A DNA stretch of 64,000 nt from Chrysogorgia sp. JL179-B06 (GCA_035772405.1 JAYKKM010000082.1:434001-498000); one strand, 5' to 3'. Counted from the stretch's first letter, positions 23,278-35,810 are shown. Translations and numbers: made by a program. Notes: generated by a model not told the origin, from the sequence alone.

Positions 23278-25471
23278 AAGCTGCAAATCACTTCAAAACA
23301 TCTCATGGTATAACACTTGATACACTTCATATTCTCATTACAGGGATCAAGGGATGCCTGACTGCCAGTTCAGCTAATATAGATGAGATCAGAAAATTAT
23401 ATGCTTAATTAGCCTTTAGAGGAATGTACAGTTAAAGTAAGCATTTTAATTATTACATAATTTCATTCAGTACCATTGCAACACTGTAATTTATAAACAC
23501 TTCCAGAATTTGCTTCAACAGGTATGAACAACGGTTTCAAACCAAGGTGGGTATAAAAGATACTGTAACAGAAAATGCATTAAATTCACATTGCCAACAT
23601 AGATTTTGAGCCATTGTTTCATGGGTGTTAAAGCAAAATCAGCAAGGGTCTATTATGGCACTTATACACGATCGCATAAAGTGCTTTCATGAGACGTTGT
23701 TTGGGCGTAATGTTTTCTTTCAAAACCAAACCTAATCTGGAAATAGTAACAATTAAAGTATCAAATGGAAAATACCTGTATACAGTAGTTTCTATTTTAC
23801 TCAGATGTATAGCAAACACTGATTTGATTCTTTTGTTTTCTTATATAGCAAATTTGTTTTCATTCAAACACTGATATGGATAACTATCACCTATGTTCTT
23901 GACAAAATAACATCTCAATGCTGCTCAAAAATATTACCAAGGAACAAAAACATTCGAATTATTGAACTTTAATATCATAATTTAAATTTTGTCATATCAC
24001 TGCATATTATCACTTATTTCTTTATTTTGCACATAAACATTTAATAAAATATATTATTATATATAAAGAAAAGTACAGTTGAATCTTGATGAATTGAACT
24101 CTCCAAAAAATAATCATTAGTACCAATGCCAAAAAAACTGTGCAAGAAACTAAGGTAAAGATCAAAAAACTGATTTCAGTTTGAAAATATAATTTGCGGT
24201 TACGAGTCCACGTTCATCAAGATTTAAATGTGCATTGGAAAATTACGAAAATTAATTAATTATAGAATACCTATTCACTTGTGTGATTTGAACTTGCAAA
24301 TGTTTACAATCTGGAGAAAATTTGTAAACTGGTAAATTTGTGCCTATAAATTCTTGATAAATTCCCATGAATATTTCTCTATCCGTTTGGTAATCGTATT
24401 TAATCTTAAATCTCCTTCAAGTACAAAGAACTTTATTGTAGGTTAGAGTCAAAAATTTTGATTCATAGTCTTGCCTGTTCTTGGTTACCCAGCTGTGTAT
24501 GCATCACATCTTGAAAATAGAAACTGTGTCCATTCAATACTCCAATTCAACAGTGCTTTACTATACCATTCTTCAACATCATCCATCGTAAACGTTTTTC
24601 AAATAGAAATAATCTATTAGCATAAATTAATCCAGCAAAATAGTGAAGGAAATGGTGTTTCGTTGATGTAAATTTGGTATCACGTGATACACTTGCGTGT
24701 CACGCGAGTAACTCGCGAGTTCTCTTCAAAAATGGTTCACACGCAACAGAATTCTAACTGTTACTTCATGTAAGCTTTTTATACATGATTCTCATTCCTC
24801 TACATGCACAGAGCGCTAGGACGGGCGAGGGGTTTGTTGCGTACACGTATTTCTAGTACATATACTAAAACAGTTATTGGTTGTTCAAAAACATATTAAC
24901 ACACTGCAGTATCAAGTGCTATTGTAGCTGTGAGAATCAATGATGTATTTAATTAACCCATTCCTGGCTTAAGATAATTATTTTTACTCTTGGTAATGCT
25001 AGGTATATTATGTTTGTTATAAAAGGGATGCCATGATAATAATTAATCCAACCAATGATGGATTAATGTACTTTATTTAACTCTTTCCTGTCCGGCTGAA
25101 AAACATCCAAAATTGAACTACCTCTTTGTTCTATTGATATCTCGGGAAATATCTATAACTGTTGCGAAACCTAATTTTGAATTAATTTCAATTCGATCTA
25201 TTTTTGTGTTTGTATATTTCAATCTAATTCAAACAGCCTTTTTCATCCCAGAGTCGTATGTAGAGTAGTATAATTATCAAAATTAATTTGAAATTAATGC
25301 TGAGTATGACTGGCAGAGAATGGTGGATTGTTAAATTCGATATTAAACAGATCTACCTGTATACAGTAGGCTCCTGCAGGTCAATGATCAGGCTGACTTA
25401 CATTGTTGTTATGCATGTAAAACTGCAGTGTATCTAGATGTTTTTTTATTGAAGATAAATTTTTATTTCAG
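23278..25471. other. Long AT-rich stretch without a gene
   Basis: No convincing exon was found. A few splice-like junctions occur upstream (22720, 22833, 23342). They could be untranslated exons of the gene that begins at 25472, but this is not demonstrable. A 12-bp palindrome TATCACGTGATA lies near 24677. Confidence 0.4.
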
Positions 25472-26983
25472 TTAGAAACACTGGAAGGAATTAAGCTTCG
25501 AAATCCCAATGGTAGATGGTGGTTGAAGGCTGATGCCTGTGATTTACGTATGGGGTTGCGAGAATCAATGAAAAAGGTTTGGACTGGTGATGTTGATTTA
25601 GGGGATGGTGCATTGGCAAAGCTTTACACAAATTATTTGCATCAGTTAAGTTTCGTACGAGCAATTGCATCAAAGGAGAGACAGTCCATTTCTTGTGTAA
25701 AAAACGATCTACACAAACTGCACGAGAGTCTTGCAAGTGATACTCCTTTTCTTAGTGGAGGTTACAAGAGCTCAAAAGTTACTTACGAGACAAAGCGGAA
25801 ATCTTATAACAGTTCAGAGGACACTGTATTCTCTCTTGCTTGGGATGTAGTGGCTTATGAGACTTTGTTGTCGACAAATACAGAATTGGTATCCAAGGCG
25901 GATCAAATGTACCAAACATCAATAGATGCAAGGCCAAAGAATATTGGCAGATTTCGTAAAGATCTGGAGAAGTATTATAAGGATCTGTATTCCAAGAGAA
26001 GAGAAGCAGCATCACATTTGTTAATTTTTATGATTGCTGATGAACAACGCAACATGAAGCCATATGCTGTTCCAGTGCGTTTTCTTCCATATCATTCAGT
26101 TACTGACGCAAATGTTAGACAGTTGAGGGATGAACTCAGAGAAACCATGAAGTCCATTGGAATGGTTCCACAGTGACGAGGCCAAATTACTGAACATGTA
26201 AAATTTTGGCAAGAATTTCTGTTTCAGCACAGTATGAATTAACAATGGGATGAGTTAATTATTATAACCCATTAACCTTTTATAATAGCTCAAAAGTCCT
26301 AATGACAGGTGAAATCATAAGGGGTAAGCTAATTTACAGTAAAATACATGCAGAAAGGGCGGGGTTACTTTTTTGGGCACAATTTCTTTCTTTTGTCTTG
26401 TGAGCTATTGACTGGAACAAATCTATTCAATTTTAACAATACATGTAGAAACTACATGTAGGTGGAAAGTGGGCTGTTAGTGGCACTTGCTAGCAAAGTG
26501 GTTTTCATATTAATGGGTTAGGCATCTACAGAATAATTTAACCCCAATATGTTTCTTAATAAGTTCAAACTTAATAAGTTTCAAAACTTAATATAATTTG
26601 GATTAGCTGTTCTTCTAGATTGTAATGATACAAACATATTGAGTGCAGTACATTATTATTGTCTGACATTTCAATTTACTGTACAGAATTAGTAGTCTTC
26701 AGAGACACGAGTGTTGGTGGTTGTTGGAAATTAGGATTCCATCTAATAAGTTCAGTAAGATCTCCCAATGTTAGCTAATGTTAAAAAAACCTTCAAGTGA
26801 TTATAGAATCATAATTATTAATTTGTATTATTATCTTTAGGATTTGTAACAGATGGAGAGTGGAATTCCCTGAGAACTATGGGATCGAACAGACCCACAT
26901 CAGTAATTCAGTTGCTAATGGATGCTATAAAGGAGGCTAAAGTACACAACTATAGAATCCTATCTGAAACCACAACACAATAG
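25472..26983 (+). CDS. Exons of an unrecognised gene family (5' part)
   Basis: The exon starts at 25472 after TTTATTTCAG, in phase 0, and reads open to TGA 26174-26176. It is Lys/Arg-rich, contains NGRWWLKADACDLRMGLRES and ends in YAVPVRFLPYHS and a helical tail. A second exon at 26841 (acceptor TTATCTTTAG) reads GFVTDGEWNSLRTMGSNRPT and on to TAG 26981, with a possible donor after 26941. I recall these two segments as adjacent in uncharacterised cnidarian proteins, so I infer one gene. The junction between them is not clean here: no GT donor in the right phase was found, which suggests decay or an unseen exon. No known domain could be assigned and the function is unknown. Confidence 0.5.
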
Positions 26984-27217
26984 AGGTACTGTACAGCATG
27001 TGTAGTTACAGTATACAGTACATCTATGATCACTATGATGTATTATTAGTGAATATCATTGAGGCATCATGCAATTAGCTGTACTGCTAATTTAATAATA
27101 GTGTACAGTATCATATTGTAATGGAAAGATTACTGTCTTATAGTTATAACTAACTTAGAAATATCTGATTGGAGGACAAATTTATGGTTCTGATTTAAAA
27201 GTATATAAGAGCATCAG

Positions 27218-27403
27218 GTTATCAGTTTGAGTGCTGCTACATGCCAAGATGCTAGCCTTAAATTACAGAATACTCTGGGTAATAAATATACATACAGTAC
27301 AGTATAAGTACTAATATACATACAGCACAGTATGTGCATCAATTCATGTAATTTTAGACTATTGTCTCAGTCTTGGCATGTGGTAGCACTCAAACTGATA
27401 ACC
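27218..27403. repeat. Small inverted-repeat element in intron
   Basis: Arms of about 33 bp (GGTTATCAGTTTGAGTGCTG at 27218 and its complement ending near 27403) also share CATGCCAAGA. About 115 bp separate them. It is MITE-like and no target duplication was identified. Confidence 0.6.
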
Positions 27404-27493
27404 ACATGCTCATTACATTTTTTATTGAATGTTAACACTGCAGGTCATTTATATGTAATAGTTCCTGCGATTCCTGTTTGTCATCATTCAGCC

Positions 27494-29481
27494 ATGCCAC
27501 TTGCTGACATTGAGATACTTGCAGACCTGATGAGGCAAGGTGTGTCTTTTGACAATGCCATCCATGTTCTTCGAAGGACACACTTCCCCTTCTCATATGA
27601 TCCATTGCCATGGACTCCAGGTACAGTAATTGTACTGTAGACTATTTGCAACATAATTGACATTTATACAGTACTGTATATAGTAGTATAATTTTTATGT
27701 ACAGTCTTAATGTAAATTCGGGCCTGGTATAAACTAGTGGATTATTATATGTACAGTTGCCTGTGATAACAAAAGTACCTGATGTTAAATAGCATATTAT
27801 TATAGTCATTCTATAATGTAGTTGAGTAAATAAATTCAAGGAAAAGTATGTCATTTATGATGATCCTGTTTCCAATTTTCGATTAGAAATTTGGAAGCCA
27901 TTTCTTTTCCTCAGAAATTAAATGTAGTAATAAGTACTGTATTACAATTACAGTATTACATGTACCGGTATGTTTTATTGAAAAATCTGTGAGTAGTTTT
28001 GTTCACCACCTTGTAGGTAAATGTGAAAGCAAAGCGGAGTGCTTAAAATCCCTGATGGCAACCTACTTGTTTCGAGAGAAAGTTTCATCATACACATCTC
28101 AGGGGATCAACTTTAAAGAACATCTTTACGTGCCTGAACATGATGATGACATATGTGAGAAATTCCATGATCGAGAAGATCACAACCATATTCTTAAAAG
28201 AATTGGAACTAGTCTAAGATCCGGTAGTATACCAAATGTTGATCTGCACGCTTTCAGAGATGCTTTGCACAATCCTACAACAGGACTGACATATGAAGCA
28301 TTAATTGGAAAGAGGAAACAGTCAGTACCAGATGTTGAGAAATTGTTTTCCATAGGAGTTTTGCAGTTCTTGGTCAATTCAGGCAATACATGTAGTACTG
28401 CCAAAGTTGTGGAAATAACTCGCAACTGGCATTTAGCCAGTGATGGTCGAGGTATAGACGAGGAGACAAGAAGCAAATACAATCAAAACATGTTAGAATG
28501 GCTGTTAGATGACTGGATGCCTTGGCATGTTTTCCAGCCTGTTAGAGATTATTCTACTCTTGATGTTAATAGGCGAGTGACTGTATAGTTTTAAATTTTG
28601 ACACAAGAGATTATAGAACATTGCATATATTTGTTAATTAAAATATACATACCAAACAATTTATCCATAATTATTACAACTTGTCATACTGTGCATTACT
28701 TAATAAATAGAAAATGTCCACCTTTGTCTACAGTACATAGCCTGATGTAAACATGAGAACATTTGGAATATAATGCTGCAGGTATGAAAAACATTTTAGA
28801 ATTTTTATCAACTCACTCAAGCATTTGCATCAGGTTATGTGAACACAGAGTGGCCATTTTCTATTACATTAACCTGTATTATAATATACTGTACATGGCT
28901 GTAGTATATAGCCTGAATTATTTGCTTTGAAAACATAAGTATACATAATTTCATACTATGTTTACATTATTAGACGTGTCAAGGGTATCCAAGGCTTAAC
29001 AAGAGAGGTAATTATTGGTTTGGTTGCAAATATTGAAAGTCAAGAATTCAGAAGAAATGAAGTCAAGACAAGAGGATTGCCTCCAGAACACCCTCGTTCA
29101 AGTACAACAGATGATGTGGAAGGATTATTTGCCCTCATGCACGAGGTGCTGGGACCCATATTTGATCACCATGCCTTCATTGCAGAATTTCCAAAGATTC
29201 TTAATGAATTTAATAAGCGACTCGACCCTAACCTACCCTTTTTCTATTGGACAGGAAGTCATGAAAGGTACCATACTGGGGTTTTACCCTCTTTCAATAA
29301 ACCCTCAGAAGGTGGAGTGGAAAGGTTGGATAAGGTCAAGATTTCAAGAAGGTCAGATCCAGGTGTGTTTGTTGCACATTGGGCACAACTACCTCAAAGA
29401 GGATCATTGACAGTTAGAGCTAGTTTTCATGCAGTTCCACAAGAATTACCTCCTTTCAACATTTTGAATAACACAAATTGA
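27494..29481 (+). CDS. Unrecognised three-exon gene (transposon-associated family)
   Basis: Exons 27494-27620, 28017-28572 and 28974-29481 join in phase to 1,191 nt, 396 residues. The first junction is GT-AG. The second uses donor AG|GCGAGT, a GC-AG intron, giving NRRVKGIQGL. The ATG at 27494 is a possible start, but the frame is open upstream from 27446 behind another acceptor, so exon 1 could be internal and this could be the 3' half of the gene above. The C-terminal part contains RGLPPEHPRSSTTDDVEG, LPFFYWTGSHERYH and SRRSDPGVFVAHWAQLPQRG. I recall these as conserved in uncharacterised cnidarian proteins but cannot name a function. The acidic DDVEG would suit a catalytic role, which is speculation. 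It converges with the HIRAN gene, 84 bp apart. Confidence 0.65.
28706..28867. repeat. Small inverted-repeat element in intron
   Basis: Diverged arms AATAGAAAATGTCCACC...CCTGATG and CATCAGGTTATGTG...GGCCATTTTCTATT lie in the GC-AG intron of the neighbouring gene. It is MITE-like, about 160 bp. Confidence 0.5.
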
Positions 29482-29565
29482 AGAATAATCTTTCAAAGAA
29501 CAACTGAACAAAGTTTATTTATTTTTTTGCTTATGGTTCTAACAGTATCTGGCAATGAACATTGT

Positions 29566-30422
29566 TTAGCTAACATGCCTACTGGCAGCTATAACTGACT
29601 TTTCCCATGTTCCTGCCCGCATTATATTTAACTTCATGTAATATCCAATTAAGGAATATGTTACTCTATATCGAATGTCAGCAACAGTGACACGTTTGAT
29701 CATATTGTTCTTTATCAATGGATGGATATACTGGGTTAATTCTTTAGCTATAAAACCAACTAATTTCCACCCACACCCATAATTAATAAATACTGCAATA
29801 GCATTTTCATCATGTTCATTATTTGGATCTGGTTCTATTTTTGCACTGACTTCACCTTTCGCCATCCCGTTATATGCATTTTTTAAGTGTTGTTGCCGTT
29901 GGACATTATGTACCACTCCAAGGACTTTAAATGGAAGGGTGTGTTCATCTGTTGTTGTGTGCACATCTTCTAGTTTATTTCTCATATCTGTTCCACTCTC
30001 ATTGTCTGTTTCACTTATTTCTGAAATAGAATTAGATGCACTTTCATCTGAATAACTCTCGCTTATCCCTGAAACAGTCCACAAATTCCATTCCCCAAAT
30101 ACCAGGAAAGGGTTGCCTGCAATATTTATTGTGCAGGTGGACGAGTAATCTATTTCATAAGGTAAATTGTAATGCTTGACTCTTGCATCATTAGCCTTGA
30201 AAAGTCCTTGCTGTGACTTGCCATTTATTTCGACTGTTGCTTTAGTAAAATCTAAGGTTAAGACAGGAAAATCCGGTATAGTCCAAGAAATATCGTCATG
30301 TATCTGCTGCACTTTAGCTTGAGTTGACGTGATTTTGCTTCGCAAAATATAACTGATAGATTCACTGCAGGCTTCACTCGTGGCTTCAACGGGGGGCTCA
30401 TAGTCATCATCTGATTCACAAT
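29566..30422 (-). CDS. HIRAN-domain protein (last exon; possibly the 3' end of the EXO1-like gene)
   Basis: The exon opens at 30422 after an AG acceptor in phase 2 and ends in a stop at 29566, giving 285 codons. The C-terminal half is a HIRAN domain: LPFKVLGVVHNVQ, then AKIEPDPNNEHDENAIAVFI and WKLVGFIAKELTQYIHPLI (about 29680-29930). HIRAN folds bind 3' single-strand DNA ends or damaged DNA, as in HLTF. An acidic Ser/Glu linker lies before it. A final MRAGTWEKSVIAASR segment ends the protein. The exon directly upstream on the same strand is the EXO1-like exon at 30697-30773. A fused transcript is possible, but phases fit only with the weak alternative donor GTATAG near 30676, so the fusion is unproven. 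Confidence 0.7.
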
Positions 30423-30696
30423 CTTATGAAAGAAAGAACAAACAGGATATCAAATTGTTTCCAAATTTAGAAATATTAAAGTAACAGGGAAATTGTACAA
30501 ATACCTTCAGTTAAGTGAGGCAAAGAAAGGATAGGATGCTGCAGAAAATCAGACCAAAATACAATGTTATGTTATTGTATATGGAATGGTTTGGGTAGTA
30601 CATTAGTAATGTATATTGAAACAAAAGTTCATTTGTAACATAACTTGAGTCATAAATTGTTTCCATATCACCTATACTTGTGTGAACTAAACTTAC

Positions 30697-32688
30697 AAGT
30701 AAACTTGGTGTTGGAAACAAACGCACTTGTTCCATGGTGTTGACATCAATGTTTCCAATAGCAATGTCTTGTGCTAAAACATTTCCAATTTTACATCTTA
30801 CAAAATATAATTAAGAGTATACAAACTTAACCAATAAGGGTGTAAGGTGCAGTTGTTAATAATTATTAACTTGAAACAGCAAATGCACTGCATGGTGTTC
30901 AATAATATAACCATCTAACATAGTAAAGGATACTTTTCAGCCTTTTCATTGCCACCTACTGGATTTACTGGAACAACTTCCAATATTGTAGGGTCTAAAA
31001 CAAACTGATGCTTGAATTGTTTTTCAGCATTTTTAAAGCTGTCTAAGTAACTTTCTGGCACACAAAGAGAAGACATGTTCAGTATGGAATTGACATTCTT
31101 AATTGCCCAGTCAATATTTTCCCCTTTTGAATCCATTGCCTGTATTATAGAATGTGCTCGGTGAATGCCAATTCCAGGTATTGATTTCAAATAGTCACAA
31201 CCTGACAAAATGCACATTTGTACAAATTTATCAAAGCTATAGTTGTCCAGCTTGATTACATTGTTCAGTGATTCCTTTTTAATGACCAAACCATGGCCAC
31301 TAAGATTGAGTTTGAGGAACACCTGGAATGTGATAGTTTAATATTAAAAAGGCACATATACATGTACAAGTGCAAAGGAAATTTCCCTTGGTAATATAGT
31401 TCGTAATTATAATAATATAAGAGGCCTACAGGAGGATGGTTCACTATTCCCAAAATTCTTTGCAAACATGCATATTATGCTTCTAAATGTGTAATGGGGT
31501 ATGAGTTTGTACCTAATTACACATTTATAGCATATTATAATGTGCATGTTTCCAAAGATTTGTGGGAGGAATCAATGAAACACCGTCTTTAATTTAAGGG
31601 GCCTGGGCCTCTGTGAAACAAATCGCTTTTTCTTGACTGAGCACCCTGTATACTATAATAATAATATGAAGTAATTATATTCTTACCTTTTCACAACCAA
31701 ACACCAAGAGATCACAGTCTTCTGTTATGACTAGATCAGCATAATTATTAATATTAAGGTATGCTAACTGAGCATCTGCTTCATAAGGTGCAACCATGTA
31801 GCTGATACCCTTCTGGCGGCATGCCTATTAAAATATAATCGTATGCAAAATATTACATCAATAGTTTAGAACAGTAATTTCATAATGGTGACAAACAGGA
31901 AAAATCTCCTTTCCATGGTGAAATGCTATACACTAGCTGGAAATCAGATAAACAAAAGATGGTGTATTAAAAATAAATCCCATTAAGATCCTGTTAGAGA
32001 ATATTTTAAATGTGAATATACTGTATATGTACTACAGGCAAGTGCTCCTGTCAATACTTGTTGGAGTAAGAGTATTATTAAACTAGGGAGCTTTGGCCAA
32101 TATTAACATTGTTATGCATATTAAGAGACTTTGCTATTGCATCCAGTCTGTGAGGCAAAAAGGATTTTATAGCAGAGTTCAAATATTTATTTAAGGTTTT
32201 ATTAAGTCAAGAACTTACCTCAATTACTGCAACTGTCATTTCATTGATAATTTGAACCCCTCTCCTAATATAGGTCAAACCATTCTCCTTATCTCCAGCT
32301 TTATAAATATCCATTCCTTTTTTGTAACTAGAATCCGCATTTCTAACAAAAAATATGATTATTTCAAGCACTTGCATATACTTATTATTACAAAAATAAT
32401 ACTTTATTCAATCAATAAATGATAGAAAAGGTGAACTTGAGGTTATCCCTATATACATTACAGATCACCTAAAAAGAACTTGAGGTTATCCCTATTTTCA
32501 GATCACCTTTGTAAATTATTGAAATGGTTGTTTATCAATTACGAGTGACTTTATTGTGGAAATCTTACCTTTTTCGCTCAGCTGTCACGATCTTTTTTGC
32601 TTCGAGTTTAAGGCCATCGAAAACAAGAAAAGGTTTTACCTGGTTTGAACTAAGTACTTCAACAAATTTCATAAATACGTTTACAAAT
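30697..32688 (-). CDS. EXO1/FEN1-like structure-specific nuclease (first exon missing)
   Basis: Five exons on the minus strand: 32688-32569, 32342-32219, 31824-31687, 31322 to about 30919, and 30773-30697. The first three junctions join in perfect phase. The translation follows eukaryotic EXO1 closely: [22 protein letters not shown] (N-nuclease), [14 protein letters not shown] and [14 protein letters not shown] (I-nuclease), then [17 protein letters not shown] (helix-hairpin-helix) and [15 protein letters not shown]. The catalytic Asp and Glu residues in FDG, YEAD, EDCD and GCDYL are all present. The first exon, which should carry MGI and the first catalytic Asp, was not found between 32690 and the minisatellite at 33053. 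The gene is therefore either 5'-truncated or has a distant first exon. The donor ending exon 4 (GTTAGA) is weak. Role by homology: 5'-3' resection and flap cleavage in mismatch repair and recombination. Confidence 0.8.
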
Positions 32689-32883
32689 CTAAAACAGTAG
32701 TTCAAAATATATAGTTTTCAATTAAGGATTTACATAACCATACATGTCCAATACTGTCGAACAGATACGGGTGGAACGAGTCGTCAAATTCGTCATTTGA
32801 AACCAGTAATTGCGTCTAGTAAACGTCTTGAGTTCGCGGGGGTTCACCAGTGGGGTTCACCCTACACTTGTCTTCCATGTAAA

Positions 32884-32940
32884 TATATATTCGTCCGGTC
32901 GTTCAATTTGTCCAATTGGTCCACTCGTTACGAGCGGAAA
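32884..32940 (-). repeat. Single diverged copy of the distal satellite monomer
   Basis: On the minus strand this stretch reads CCGCTCGTAACGAGTGGACC, then AATTGGACAAATTGAACGAC. It closely parallels the core of the 113-bp satellite at 53.3-64 kb (CCGCTCGTTACGACCGGACC, AATTGGACGAATCGAACGAC). Only about one half-monomer is present. Confidence 0.65.
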
Positions 32941-33052
32941 ATTGACGAAAGACCGTAATTGAAAACCATAGCTATTGAAATTGAATGAAATATATAAACC
33001 TGATAATGAAATATAAATCTGATATCGGGTCGTATATTTTTTCTAATATTAT

Positions 33053-34430
33053 ATGTTGTTGCCTCGTTCTATTTCAAAACTACGCAACATATCGCAATTG
33101 AATGAAACTATATTACATGTTGTACGCAACATATCACTATGGAACGGAACAGTATTATATGTTGTTGCCTCGTTCTATTTCAAAACTGCGCAACATATCA
33201 CTATGGAACGGAAGAGTATTATATGTTGTTGCCTCGTTCTATTTCAAAACTGCGCAACATATCGCTATTGAACGGAACAATATTATATGTTGTTGCCTCG
33301 TTCTATTTCAAAACTACGCAACATATCGCAATTGAATGAAACTATATTACATGTTGTAGCCTCGTTCTATTTCAAAACCACGCAACATATCACTATGGAA
33401 CGGAAGAGTATTATATGTTGTTGCCTCCCTCTATTTCAAAACTACGCAACGCTATGGAGGGGAACAGTATTATATGTTGTTGCCTCGTTCTATTTCAAAA
33501 CTACGCAACATATCGCAATTGAATGAAACTATATTACATGTTGTAACCTTGTTCTATTTCAAAACCACGCAACATATCACTATGGAACGGAAGAGTATTA
33601 TATGTTGTTGCCTCCTTCTATTTCAAAACTACGCAACGCTATGGAGCGGAACAGTATTATATGTTGTTGCCTCGTTCTATTTCAAAACTGCACAACATAT
33701 CACCATGGAACGGAAGAGTATTATATGTTGTTGCCTCCTATTTCAAAACTACGCAACGCTATGGAGCGGAACAGTATTATATGTTGTTGCCTCCTTCTAT
33801 TTCAAAACTACGCAACGCTATGGAGCGGAACGGTATTATATGTTGTTGCCTCGTTCTATTTCAAAACTGCGCAACATATCACCATGGAACGGAAGAGTAT
33901 TACATGTTGTTGCCTCCTTCTATTTCAAAACTACGCAACGCTATGGAGCGGAACAGTATTATATGTTGTTGCCTCGTTCTATTTCAAAACTGCGCAACAT
34001 ATCACTATGGAACGGAAGAGTATTATATGTTGTTGCCTCCTTCTATTTCAAAACTACGCAACGCTATGCAGCAGAACAGTATTATATGTTGTTGCCTCGT
34101 TCTATTTCAAAACTGCGCAACATATCACCATGGAACAGAAGAGTATTACATGTTGTTGCCTCCTTCTATTTCAAAACTACGCAACGCTATGGAGCGGAAC
34201 AGTATTATATGTTGTTGCCTCGTTCTATTTCAAAACTGCACAACATATCACTATGGAACGGAAGAGTATTATATGTTGTTGCCTCGTTCTATTTCAAAAC
34301 TGCGCAACATATCGCTATTGAACGGAACAATATTATATGTTGTTGCCTCGTTCTATTTCAAAAACCACGCAACAAACAATATTATGTTGTTGCCTCGTTC
34401 TATTTCAAAACTATGCAACATGTGCCTTTC
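33053..34430. repeat. Minisatellite, unit 64 bp (57-bp variant), about 22 copies
   Basis: ATGTTGTTGCCTCGTTCTAT, continuing TTCAAAACTGCGCAACATAT, recurs at 33053, 33159, 33223, 33287 and onward. One class of unit keeps CAACATATCACTATGGAACG. Another lacks part of it (CAACGCTATGGAGCGG), giving 57 bp. The two types alternate in the second half, a simple higher-order pattern. All three plus-strand frames stay open over long stretches only because the unit lacks stops and is not a multiple of three. I do not call a protein. Confidence 0.9.
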
Positions 34431-34440
34431 AAATGGGACA

Positions 34441-35374
34441 ATGTTATATTATCCACAAATATACCAAAACTTAAAACATCAACATTACATATAGTGATCT
34501 TTTACCGTAGGTCTAATACATCGTGTATAATTTTACACTAATAAACTTCAAAAACGAACGGCAATATACATGTATATATCATTCATTATTCATGACTTTC
34601 ACAACGCATACAATATTTCTCCATAAATTTCAAATTTATAATTATCCGCATTTTCCCTTTTAATCTTCTCTATGATTTTAAATCTCCATTGAAATAAAAC
34701 ACCTTATTATATGGTCAAAATAAAACCACTTCTCTTTGTTGTTTTCCACATTTTCAATTAAAAAGTATATTTGCTTTGCTCTCTTCTCCTTTGTTTCACG
34801 ACTTGTCCTCCAGTATTGCGACAGCATCATCCACTTTCCAATCACACATCAGAGTGCACAGCCATTTCCAATAAAAAATAAAGTCAGTTACCAAAATGTT
34901 TCCTTAACCCACCAAGGCCAAACGCATAATTAATAAAACACATCTCTGTCTAATAATCTCATCAACTCTCTTCTTTCTCTCATTACATCTTCTTTTGTGT
35001 ATGTGTCCAAAAATTATTTATTGTAAACATGAATTGCGATTTTTGCTAATGATATGATATAATGTAAACAAACAGTTAACATTTAATATCAAACCATGAA
35101 TTGCCGTTTTAGTAATGATTTCATATAATACAAAGACGGCAGTCGCTTGATTTGAAATAATGAATTGCCGTGTAAGTCATGATTTCATATAAATGACCAT
35201 AGTAATGCGCCATTTCGTTATATTAAACCATGACTTAATTGAAAAGTCCTGGTTTGATATCATGCACTAAATGCAACACGACACTTTTATTATATCAAAC
35301 CACTTTACTCATCATCCGGCCAAAGCGCGCCAAGTGTTTAATCGTTTACTTCAACTCTCTAAATAATAATAATA
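34441..35374. other. No gene seen
   Basis: AT-rich and non-coding. Three diverged copies of an AACCATGAATTGC(G/C)...GATT(T/A)(C/G)ATATAAT motif occur between 35024 and 35190, suggesting a decayed 70-80-bp tandem repeat. Confidence 0.4.
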
Positions 35375-35810
35375 AATGCTGCCTCGGGACTGACACAGGA
35401 GCAGTGGACACGAGGTTGCCTGTAGAAGTGTTCAGCATTAGGCATGCCAGCAGAATGATGCTGGAAATTTTCTATAGCATGGAGGATAAAGGCGATCATA
35501 TAGCCTTGTATAAATATTAAAATAACATACGGTAATCATATGGCGCGTTTATAATGTCAAAATTCAATATGACCATTTGAACGCCATACATCTAATTCGA
35601 ACAACATTTACTCGAAACCAGCAAGCCTCGCGAAGTTATAAATTTTTCCATCAAGCGACACTTTTGCCAAATCGAACTTCACGTTTGTAATATTTGCTGA
35701 CTTATCTAGCGGTCATATTTCAAATCGAACTAACGAACGGGAATGCGGAATTTCACCGTTGTCAAAAAACATTAATGAGGTTACAGTGTCTCCTTCAATT
35801 AAGACGCTGT
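35375..35810 (-). pseudogene. Decayed copy of the Helitron protease-like N-terminal domain
   Basis: Reading the minus strand, short matches to the N-terminal domain of Helitron 1 appear in the right order across shifting frames and stops: SVLIEGDTVTS and DNGEIP near 35800-35750 (Helitron 1 has [10 protein letters not shown] and NGDIP), then GYMIAFI near 35500 and a GMP segment near 35430. The same nucleotide blocks recur at 51.4-52.3 kb. It is non-functional. Confidence 0.5.

Noticed and set aside
33474..34541. 355-codon open frame across the minisatellite
   Set aside because: Frame openness follows from the repeat unit lacking stops. Parallel long frames exist in the other phases, and there is no start context or domain.
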